Below, piece by piece: positions 36,057-45,068 of a stretch of 64,000 nt of DNA (the first letter of the stretch is position 1; every line of letters starts with the position of its first letter). The notes beneath the pieces were generated by a model that saw only the letters and a program-made list of their open reading frames with translations, was not told the DNA's origin and did not search any database. This DNA is from Mucilaginibacter gilvus (GTDB lineage Bacteria > Bacteroidota > Bacteroidia > Sphingobacteriales > Sphingobacteriaceae), in NCBI RefSeq assembly GCF_004054195.1, contig NZ_SBIW01000007.1, forward strand, positions 310,001-374,000, read 5' to 3'. The translations under genes and the position numbers were made by a program.

Positions 36057-37088
36057 ATGATACGCTTAATAAAGAAAATAGCCCTGTTTTTATTACCCCT
36101 TTTTATAATCAGCACCTGCTACTTACTTACCGACCCGTATAAAACGATTTATTCATATACGTACTATACTTCGTCTTACATGTTGCTTTCAAGAGGAAAT
36201 GTTTCTACTATGGTTTTTCTGAAAAATCGGGACAGATACCATTACGATTCATTTATTTTTGGCAGTTCGCGTGCTACAGCATTTACCGCGAAAGAATGGT
36301 CTAAGTACCTTCCAGCTAAAAGCCAACCTTTTTCATTTGAAGCATGGAACGAAAACCTCTCATGCATCTACAAACGGCTTAAGTTATTGGATTCGTTAAA
36401 CGTGCCAATAAAAAACACCCTGATAATACTCGATGTTGACCGTGCATTTGAATACTTTGGAGACATTACAGCCGACCACTACCTGATTAGGAACGATTCG
36501 AAATTTGAATACTACAAAAAGGACTATCTTTATTATGTAAAAACTCCCCATTTATTTATCAGCAGTGTGGATTATGCCATTTTTAAAAAGCAGCGCAGTT
36601 ACATGAACGGTTTTGTTGGTATGAAAAATACTGATATCGACCCTATAAATAACGATTGGTTCCCGTTATCTGAGCAGGAGATACAACATGATACGGCGGC
36701 TTATTATAAAGACACGGAATGGAAATTTTATAAACGCCCAATTGTGCAGCAATATTCTTATGGACAACTTAACGCCAAGCAAATAAGCTATCTCATGAAA
36801 ATTGCTGCCTTATTTCGCAAACACCACACGAATTACAAGATAGTTATAAGCCCTTTGTATAGCCAGAAACAGCTAAGCAAGCAAGATCTTCGTTTTATGA
36901 AAACAATTTTTAAAGCGGATAATGTTCACGACTACTCGGGCATCAATGCGATAACTAACAATCAGTTTAACTACTGTAATGATGTTATACATTATCGCAA
37001 AAAAGTAGGTAATATAATAATGAGGGAGTTATACAATAAAAGTGGCGAGGCATCGCCGTTTAAAGGTCAAATTGCTTTATTCAATTAA
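36057..37088 (+). CDS. MBOAT-partner protein with SGNH-like FGSSRA motif
   Basis: I choose ATG 36057, one base after the MBOAT stop (343 residues); starts inside the MBOAT gene would add 14 residues. It has an N-terminal membrane anchor (IALFLLPLFIISTCYLL) and an extracytoplasmic domain. FIFGSSRA near residue 68 resembles block I of SGNH hydrolase-type acyltransferases such as AlgJ/AlgX. A late Asp-His pair (NDVIHYRKKVG) could complete the active site. It probably takes the acyl group delivered by the MBOAT protein. The family is not one I can name. Confidence 0.7.
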   Translation: MIRLIKKIALFLLPLFIISTCYLLTDPYKTIYSYTYYTSSYMLLSRGNVSTMVFLKNRDRYHYDSFIFGSSRATAFTAKEWSKYLPAKSQPFSFEAWNENLSCIYKRLKLLDSLNVPIKNTLIILDVDRAFEYFGDITADHYLIRNDSKFEYYKKDYLYYVKTPHLFISSVDYAIFKKQRSYMNGFVGMKNTDIDPINNDWFPLSEQEIQHDTAAYYKDTEWKFYKRPIVQQYSYGQLNAKQISYLMKIAALFRKHHTNYKIVISPLYSQKQLSKQDLRFMKTIFKADNVHDYSGINAITNNQFNYCNDVIHYRKKVGNIIMRELYNKSGEASPFKGQIALFN

Positions 37089-37900
37089 TAATCTGCCAGC
37101 ACATTAAACCCAACACCGGCAATTCCTTCTTTTTCCCATTCTGCCTGGCTGGTTTCGCGCGAGATCACGGCGCTGCTAAGCAGGCTTGCCGAAAACATAA
37201 TACCGTGCCCGCGAGCGTTTATTATCCACTCCAGGCTCACAAAAAACTTATCATCTACCACTATAAAATAGGGTTCGAGGTCTACGGTGATTTTTTTGTC
37301 GCCCTTTTTTACGTTGACAAAAATACTTTGCAGTTGCAGGGGCTTATCGGGCAGCCCGCCTTTTACCGTATAAAAGTTGAGGCGAAGCTTTACCGAATCG
37401 GACACATCGCCGGCTATTGAAGCGTTGAATTGCTTAAGATAAGTTGGCGCACGCTTTATTTTAATGATCGCGCCGATCTCGTTACCCAACTTATTGCTGG
37501 TGAACCCGGCGTTAGTGGATTGCGAATGCGTGGTATTACCCAATACAACCTGTTTCCATTTGTGGTTGGTAACGCGCACCTCTTTTATTTCGCGCAGGTC
37601 GGGCTGCAGGTTAGTAGTTTTATAAGTGCTGTAGCCTTTTATGAGATCGGCAATTAAAAACGATTGCGGGCGATAGCCGACCATCGAAATACGCAAGCTA
37701 TCAGCATCATGGCCGGTTAACGCAATACTATATTTACCGTCTGTATCAGAAACGGTACCCGTCGCCTTGCCAATAATGCCCACATTAACGTAGGGCAGTA
37801 ACTGGTTGGTTTTCGCATCTTTTACAATGCCTTCAAATAGCTGTGCGTTTGCAAAAAAACTAAACGAAGAAAACAAGCAAACAAAAAATAAATACTTCAT
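37085..37900 (-). CDS. Secreted carboxypeptidase-regulatory-like domain protein
   Basis: With ATG 37900 the protein starts with a clear signal peptide (MKYLFFVCLFSSFSFFANAQ) and has 271 residues; an ATG at 37927 would put nine more residues in front. Residues about 22-105 form a CarboxypepD_reg-like beta domain: FEGIVKDAKTNQLLPYVNVG, GTVSDTDGKYSIALTG. The second part is beta-rich and unassigned. Such domains are common in Bacteroidota outer-membrane and periplasmic proteins. Its stop overlaps the stop of the MBOAT partner by four bases on the other strand. Confidence 0.8.
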   Translation of the reverse strand: MKYLFFVCLFSSFSFFANAQLFEGIVKDAKTNQLLPYVNVGIIGKATGTVSDTDGKYSIALTGHDADSLRISMVGYRPQSFLIADLIKGYSTYKTTNLQPDLREIKEVRVTNHKWKQVVLGNTTHSQSTNAGFTSNKLGNEIGAIIKIKRAPTYLKQFNASIAGDVSDSVKLRLNFYTVKGGLPDKPLQLQSIFVNVKKGDKKITVDLEPYFIVVDDKFFVSLEWIINARGHGIMFSASLLSSAVISRETSQAEWEKEGIAGVGFNVLADY

Positions 37901-37936
37901 ACCTGCAAGTCGGATAAAAACAGCCATTAGTTATGC

Positions 37937-39942
<2,006 letters not shown>

Positions 39943-40023
39943 ATGGGATCTGTAATTATCTGTTTAGTTGTCATCAACATTGTGATGGCCTTGCGCAACA
40001 ATCACGAACGAGAAGTATATTAA
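39943..40023 (+). CDS. Possible 26-residue membrane peptide
   Basis: An ATG-to-TAA frame of 27 codons encodes one hydrophobic helix (GSVIICLVVINIVMAL) followed by a charged tail (RNNHEREVY). The layout is that of small single-span membrane peptides. It stands alone in a long AT-rich gap. There is no homology evidence, and the promoter is only approximate. Confidence 0.3.
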   Translation: MGSVIICLVVINIVMALRNNHEREVY

Positions 40024-40064
40024 TCTTATATAATACACTTTGTGCCCCCAAGCAAGCCCAAAGA

Positions 40065-40460
40065 TCAGCTGAAAATCTCAGTTAGTCTTTGGGTTTCGTT
40101 TTCTGTAAGCTTTTGTAACGGGCCAGATGCCATCATCTTCATCAGCATATTTAAGTTTGCTGTTATAGTGAAGGTGGCTTCAGTATCGGTGCCGCTCTCG
40201 GCAAGCAGCCATTTCAATTCCATATCGAACGGTGGTTTTTCGGCAGGAATGATGATTATTTCGCGGTTGGTTATGCGGTTGTGTATCTTGAGGCTTAGCT
40301 TGGTGATGTTTTGGATCTCAAAACTCGCTAAATCAGCGTCAGATGTCCAGCCGATAACATTTTCTGGCATTAGTTTCCCGTGATTGCTCATATCTGCCAG
40401 GAACGCATATACTTCGCTTACGGGCTTTTTTAGGAGTACTTTGCTTTCAAATACGCTCAT
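40065..40460 (-). CDS. SRPBCC-superfamily (polyketide cyclase-like) protein
   Basis: I use ATG 40460 (131 residues), two bases after the pyrE stop; longer versions would run into pyrE. The sequence has the START/SRPBCC pattern: SVFESKVLLKKPVSEVYAFLADMSNH at the start, then beta strands, and a long C-terminal helix. Such proteins bind small hydrophobic ligands. The tight link to pyrE is seen, but the functional relation is unknown. Confidence 0.8.
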   Translation of the reverse strand: MSVFESKVLLKKPVSEVYAFLADMSNHGKLMPENVIGWTSDADLASFEIQNITKLSLKIHNRITNREIIIIPAEKPPFDMELKWLLAESGTDTEATFTITANLNMLMKMMASGPLQKLTENETQRLTEIFS

Positions 40461-40462
40461 GT

Positions 40463-41104
40463 TTATTGTCCCCAGGTTGAAGGTTCTTCGCGCCATTTTT
40501 TTAGTACCGCTATATCGCTTTCAGAAATGTATTGTTTTTCTTCGGCGTATTTCAGCAAGGCACTGTAATTAGACAGCGTTACAAACGGGCATTTAGCATT
40601 TTTAAAATTCTCTTCAGCCAGGTCAAAACCATAGCTGAATATGGCGGCAAGGCCGGCAACATTATAACCTGCATCTCGAAGGGCGGCAACGGCCTGTAAA
40701 CTGCTTTTACCTGTAGAGATAAGGTCCTCTATTACCACAACGCGTTTATCGGTTGATATTTCGCCCTCTATTAAACTACCGGTACCATGTTCTTTTGCTT
40801 TAGCGCGAACATAGATAAACGGCAAGCCTAATTCCTGCGCTACCAATGCACCCTGGGGAATCCCAGCGGTGGCAACACCGGCTATACAGCCCACGGCGCC
40901 AAATTTCTCTTGGATTACAGATGATAACTGCTGCCTGATATAGGTACGGATAGTTGGGAAAGAAAGGGTAATGCGGTTATCGCAGTAAATTGGCGATTTC
41001 CATCCAGAGGCCCATGTAAAAGGATTATTAGGTTGTAATTTTATTGCTTTAATTTGCAGCAGGAACTCGGCAACCTGCTGTTCGGTCTCACTATTGGTAA
41101 ACAT
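40463..41104 (-). CDS. pyrE: Orotate phosphoribosyltransferase
   Basis: The 213-residue protein has FTWASGWKSPIYCDNR (residues about 28-43), FIYVRAKAKEHGTG and the PRPP loop VVVIEDLISTGKSS. It converts orotate and PRPP to OMP in pyrimidine synthesis. Its ATG (CAT at 41102-41104 on the plus strand) overlaps the ATG of the divergent Nudix gene by two bases, so each promoter must lie in or beyond the other's coding part. The SRPBCC gene follows 2 bases after the stop. Confidence 0.96.
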   Translation of the reverse strand: MFTNSETEQQVAEFLLQIKAIKLQPNNPFTWASGWKSPIYCDNRITLSFPTIRTYIRQQLSSVIQEKFGAVGCIAGVATAGIPQGALVAQELGLPFIYVRAKAKEHGTGSLIEGEISTDKRVVVIEDLISTGKSSLQAVAALRDAGYNVAGLAAIFSYGFDLAEENFKNAKCPFVTLSNYSALLKYAEEKQYISESDIAVLKKWREEPSTWGQ

Positions 41105-41735
41105 GGCTCAAAAATACAGAATTTATATTAACGAAAAAGTGATTTTGCTAACCGCTGAGGCGCCTGAGCAAACGGAAAAATTTCAACAGATTGATGCTGA
41201 GCATTTTGATCTGAAATTAATTTACCCATGGGTAGATAATCATCCCGGAGATTACTTTTACGTGCTAACGGATGACCCCAAAGATTTTCTTAAAAAAGCG
41301 ACTAAAACCGTTAAGCTGGTTGAGGCAGCAGGCGGTTTGGTGCAGCATGAAGACGGCACCCATTTGTTCATCTATCGGAACGAAAAATGGGACCTGCCAA
41401 AAGGTAAAATAGAAAAAGGTGAGAAAACCAAAGTTGCCGCTGTGCGCGAGGTAGAAGAGGAATGCGGTATAAAAGTAACCAAGCTGGAAGACAAGATCTG
41501 CAAAACATACCACATGTACCAATGGAAAGGCAACACGGTGTTAAAGAAAACGCACTGGTATTTAATGAAACATAAAGGTAAAGCTAAACTGGTACCACAG
41601 ATAGAAGAGGGCATCACCGCCGTGCGCTTTTTTAACCGCGAACAGGTGGCTGCCATTATTAGCAATACCTTTCCATCTATTATGGATGTATTAGAGAAAG
41701 CGGAGCTGATTAAAGAAAGGGAAGTGCCTCTTTAG
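41103..41735 (+). CDS. Nudix hydrolase
   Basis: I choose ATG 41103 (210 residues) instead of an in-frame TTG at 41094. The Nudix box at residues 101-123 is complete (G-x5-E-x7-R-E-V-E-E-E-C-G-I), so it should be an active pyrophosphohydrolase. The first 75 residues form a separate N-terminal part usual in Bacteroidota members of this type. Substrate unknown. The start overlaps that of pyrE on the other strand, and the 3' end overlaps coaD by 26 bases. Confidence 0.88.
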   Translation: MAQKYRIYINEKVILLTAEAPEQTEKFQQIDAEHFDLKLIYPWVDNHPGDYFYVLTDDPKDFLKKATKTVKLVEAAGGLVQHEDGTHLFIYRNEKWDLPKGKIEKGEKTKVAAVREVEEECGIKVTKLEDKICKTYHMYQWKGNTVLKKTHWYLMKHKGKAKLVPQIEEGITAVRFFNREQVAAIISNTFPSIMDVLEKAELIKEREVPL

Positions 41736-42171
41736 GCATAAACTGGGTAACATCGCCATTGTAGCGGATAATTTCGCGCACGATGCTGGAGCTGATGGAC
41801 GAGTAACCCGGCTTGCTCACAATAAAAATACTTTCTATTTCGGGCTCCAGGGCGTGGTTCATCTGGGCTATGGCTTTTTCGTATTCAAAATCGCTTACGG
41901 TACGTATGCCGCGGATCATATAATCGGCACCGATGCTTTTACAAAAATTGACGGTAAGGCCTTCGTACGCTATAACATGGATGCGCTCATCATGCGCGAA
42001 AACGGCCCGTAGCATATCTTCGCGCTTGCCCACGCTAAGCAGGCCCTGTTTATTGGTATTTACACCGATACCGATGTAAAGTTTATCAAACAGGCTTACA
42101 CTTCTTTTTACAATATCTACGTGGGCCTTTGTAACAGGATCGAACGAACCGGGGAAGAGCGCAATTTTCAT
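41710..42171 (-). CDS. coaD: Pantetheine-phosphate adenylyltransferase
   Basis: The 153-residue protein starts with KIALFPGSFDPVTKAHVDIV, containing the nucleotidyltransferase T/H-x-G-H equivalent (T-K-A-H), and ends with the ISSSIVREI motif. It makes dephospho-CoA from phosphopantetheine and ATP. Length is as usual. It converges on the Nudix gene with a 26-base overlap. Confidence 0.96.
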   Translation of the reverse strand: MKIALFPGSFDPVTKAHVDIVKRSVSLFDKLYIGIGVNTNKQGLLSVGKREDMLRAVFAHDERIHVIAYEGLTVNFCKSIGADYMIRGIRTVSDFEYEKAIAQMNHALEPEIESIFIVSKPGYSSISSSIVREIIRYNGDVTQFMPKEALPFL

Positions 42172-42215
42172 AAGCGGGATTTACGCAGGCAAATATAAGC
42201 GATACTTTATTACCC

Positions 42216-43226
42216 TTATTTTAATTTTTCTATGAAGCCATAATGCTTTGCCGGGGTTTTGCCATCGGGTATTTGGTTAAAGGCCTGGTAAACTACATAC
42301 GCTTTATCTTCGTCAATTCCTTTAAATGTGTCGCCAATAACTTTCTGTATCGCATTGTTCTCTACTTTCAGGGCAACTGTATCGGCAAGGTTTATAGCCG
42401 ATTGGTATTTAATGATGGGGTATACGCCTTTGTACTGGTCTTCACCCAAAAACTGCGGACTGATAGCAAAAACCTTTGGCGCAGTTTTCACCCGCGTTAG
42501 GCTTACCGGGAATTTATATTTGGTGTTGGCCTCGTCAAGCATTTTGTTATAGAAGGCTTGCATTTGGGTTTCCACTTTATAGGTAAGGTATTTATCGCCG
42601 GGCGCCCTTAACTCGGCCGCCATAAACATCGTATTGGCCGCATCAATTATGCTGCCCTTATCATAAAGCTTTAATGCCTCAGCGTAATAATCGGGTGCGG
42701 CTTTGCCGAGGATGGTATACTCACCAACATGCAGGATGTTTATCTTCCAGCCATCGTCATACTTACCATAAATAGCCAGTATCATACAGTTTACCGAAAG
42801 GTCTTTGGGTGCCAGCAGTGATGCATACATCTCCTTATTTAAGGCTGTATAGGTAAGTGTGTAATCGTTATTGTTACCCTTATTGGATGGCAGCACGACA
42901 TTGATACCCGTAGTAGTATTTTTTGTGTAATACTCATCTATAACATCATAATCCGCAGCCTGGAATGACTCGCCTACAGCACTAATAATGGTATCAATTT
43001 TTGCGCCCGTTTGTGCAAGCAGCGCGGGCGACATTAGTTGTTTCCCGGAAGCTGCATCCTTAGCCATGAAGGCTTGGAAAAGTTTTTTGTTCAGCGCGTG
43101 GATCTCGGTGCGTACGCTCTCGTCTATATGGTCGTTAGCCCAGGTTCGGTTGCCGCCGAGATGGCAGCTTTGACAAAAGATACAGGTTATAAAGGTAAAT
43201 AAAATGAGGGCAAAGCTTTTTTTCAT
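42216..43226 (-). CDS. Hypothetical lipoprotein
   Basis: The 336-residue protein begins with a signal peptide ending in a lipobox-like CQSC (Cys21). The first part (about residues 30-165) has a SnoaL/NTF2-like look, with LNKKLFQAFMAKDAASGKQLMS at its start. The rest reads as a mixed helix and strand region. I cannot name a family. It should be anchored to a periplasmic or outer-membrane face. It is probably a single gene. Confidence 0.75.
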   Translation of the reverse strand: MKKSFALILFTFITCIFCQSCHLGGNRTWANDHIDESVRTEIHALNKKLFQAFMAKDAASGKQLMSPALLAQTGAKIDTIISAVGESFQAADYDVIDEYYTKNTTTGINVVLPSNKGNNNDYTLTYTALNKEMYASLLAPKDLSVNCMILAIYGKYDDGWKINILHVGEYTILGKAAPDYYAEALKLYDKGSIIDAANTMFMAAELRAPGDKYLTYKVETQMQAFYNKMLDEANTKYKFPVSLTRVKTAPKVFAISPQFLGEDQYKGVYPIIKYQSAINLADTVALKVENNAIQKVIGDTFKGIDEDKAYVVYQAFNQIPDGKTPAKHYGFIEKLK

Positions 43227-43299
43227 TGCTGAGTTAGATGTGTTACAATAAAGAAATGAAAAAAACAGTTGCGATGCTAATCTTTTTACATAAATGGTA

Positions 43300-43674
43300 T
43301 CAAACCTCTGTCGCGTTCAAAATATCATCCAGCTTATAATATACCTTTAGTCCCAAATCTTCCGCAAACTTCACATCGCCATCGGCGCCTTTTGATTCGC
43401 CTTCTATCCTTAAAATTGCATCGCAGCGGGTAATTAAACGGCGGGCGATGGGATAGGAGATCTCCTCGTAAATTTCATCACCGGCATACTTGCAGCCTGC
43501 TTGGTTTAGTAAGGGCAATGCAAACCACTCGCCAATGATAGGAATATGCCCGGCACGGAATAAGGGCAGCGCGACTTCTTCCATGCGTTGTAAATTTTGC
43601 GCCATCAGGGTGGGGTCGTCATTTGTGCCGGAGCGATAGGGGCCTGCGATAAGGATGGTTAAGGATTTTTTCAT
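43300..43674 (-). CDS. DUF4406 (nucleoside 2-deoxyribosyltransferase-like) protein
   Basis: The 124-residue protein has the [16 protein letters not shown] start, a GEWFALPLL middle and [20 protein letters not shown], which match DUF4406. The fold is related to nucleoside deoxyribosyltransferases. Activity is not shown for this family. It overlaps nudK by four bases (ATGA), so the two are coupled, and a role in nucleotide clean-up next to a Nudix enzyme is plausible. Confidence 0.85.
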   Translation of the reverse strand: MKKSLTILIAGPYRSGTNDDPTLMAQNLQRMEEVALPLFRAGHIPIIGEWFALPLLNQAGCKYAGDEIYEEISYPIARRLITRCDAILRIEGESKGADGDVKFAEDLGLKVYYKLDDILNATEV

Positions 43675-44249
43675 GGAAGTAAATTATTGATCTGTGCGTA
43701 TTGTAAAAGCATTATGGTCTTGGCATCGCGGATCTCCCCGGTTTTGATTATGGCCAAAGCATCCGCAAAGGGGAGTTCCATCACCTCAATGTTCTCGTGC
43801 TCATCAGCGGCGCCACCACCATCGTTAACCTTCATCCCGCTGGCGTATTCTGCAACAAAAAAGTACAATATCTCGGTAACCGAACCGGGCGACATATACA
43901 CTTCAAATACCTTTTGTACCGATGATAGTTTGTACCCGGTCTCCTCTTCCGTTTCCCGCCTGATGCATTCCTCTGGGTTATCATCATCCAGTAAACCCGC
44001 GCAGCACTCTATCATCATACCACCCTCATTTCCATTAATATAAGTAGGTATCCTAAACTGTTTGGTGAGTATTACGGTGCCTTGTACAGGGTTGTAAAGC
44101 AAGATGGTTGCACCGTTGCCGCGGTCGTACGCCTCCCGTACCTGGGTAATGGTGGTGCCATCATTTTGCGTGGCCTCAAAGGTGAGCTTCCTGAGCGTGT
44201 ACCAGTTATCGGAAAGTATTTCGTTTTTAAGTATATTGATATTTTTCAT
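43671..44249 (-). CDS. nudK: GDP-mannose pyrophosphatase-like Nudix hydrolase
   Basis: The 192-residue protein has the NudK-type N-terminal part with [15 protein letters not shown] (residues 40-54), TKQFRIPTY, and a Nudix core RETEEETG at 98-105. Enzymes of the ADP-ribose/GDP-mannose group split the pyrophosphate of sugar nucleotides. The spacing before the RE core is one residue shorter than in the classical box. It stands divergent to the DeoR regulator, 60 bases between the two starts. Confidence 0.87.
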   Translation of the reverse strand: MKNINILKNEILSDNWYTLRKLTFEATQNDGTTITQVREAYDRGNGATILLYNPVQGTVILTKQFRIPTYINGNEGGMMIECCAGLLDDDNPEECIRRETEEETGYKLSSVQKVFEVYMSPGSVTEILYFFVAEYASGMKVNDGGGAADEHENIEVMELPFADALAIIKTGEIRDAKTIMLLQYAQINNLLP

Positions 44250-44256
44250 CTATAAA

Positions 44257-44289
44257 TTGAACAATAATGATTGATATTGATTATATTTG
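44257..44289 (+). promoter_or_regulatory. Promoter of the DeoR-family regulator gene
   Basis: TTG at 44257-44259 and TATATTTG at 44282-44289 are 22 bases apart. The ATG at 44310 follows at 20 bases. The in-frame start at 44271 would be upstream of the transcription start, so it is unlikely. Confidence 0.6.
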
Positions 44290-44309
44290 AACAAATAAGG
44301 CAAAATAAA

Positions 44310-45059
44310 ATGAACTTTCAAAAAAGGAAGCAAAAAATATTGGCAGGGCTTGAAAAACAGGGGGAGGTAGATATAAAAAAACTGGCTACAGAGCTGGCCG
44401 TCTCAGAGATCACCGTCCGGCGCGACCTGAACCAACTGGCTGCCGACGGGCTGCTTTACCGTACACACGGTGGAGCTGTTAAGGTAAATCCAAACGAAAA
44501 GCCGCACACCTTTGCCAACAAAACCGCGCAGAACGCGGCAGTAAAAGATGCCATTTGCCGTGTAGCCGCAGCGCAGATACAGGATGGAGATATCATTTTT
44601 ATGGATTGCGGCAGCACTGTTTTTCGCTTGTGCCAGTTCATTAAAAACAAGAAGATAAAGGTGATAACAAACTCATTACCTGTAATCTATGAGCTACAGG
44701 AGAGCGCTGTGAGTCTCAATATTATAGGAGGGGAGCTTGATGGCGACCGGCAAGCCATACACGGCACAACCGCCAACGAGCACATTGCCAGATACAGAGC
44801 CACTAAAGCGTTTTTAGGGGTGGATGGGATTTCTGTTAACGGCCTTTTTGCCAACAGCGAAAAAGAGGCGGGTATTACCACCGCCTTTGCTACCCAAAGT
44901 GCCTATACCTATATGCTGTGCGACTCGGCTAAGATAGGCAAGGAAACCTATCTTAACTTTGCTGCGCTCGATCTGATCAACGCCATAATAACCAACGCCC
45001 CACAGGAAAAACTGGCCGGATTTGAAGAGCAGGGAATTACGATATTCCACGCAAAGTGA
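44310..45059 (+). CDS. DeoR/GlpR-family transcription regulator
   Basis: With ATG 44310 the protein has 249 residues. The N-terminal winged helix-turn-helix reads LATELAVSEITVRRDLNQLAADGLLYRTHGGA, the signature of DeoR-type repressors. The C-terminal sugar-phosphate-sensing domain has FMDCGSTVFRLCQF, VITNSLPVIYEL and FLGVDGI. The ligand is not known, but it is usually a phosphorylated sugar. The gene converges with the GH78 gene (10 bases apart), so a link to carbohydrate use is suggestive only. Confidence 0.92.
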   Translation: MNFQKRKQKILAGLEKQGEVDIKKLATELAVSEITVRRDLNQLAADGLLYRTHGGAVKVNPNEKPHTFANKTAQNAAVKDAICRVAAAQIQDGDIIFMDCGSTVFRLCQFIKNKKIKVITNSLPVIYELQESAVSLNIIGGELDGDRQAIHGTTANEHIARYRATKAFLGVDGISVNGLFANSEKEAGITTAFATQSAYTYMLCDSAKIGKETYLNFAALDLINAIITNAPQEKLAGFEEQGITIFHAK

Positions 45060-45068
45060 TCTTATCGA

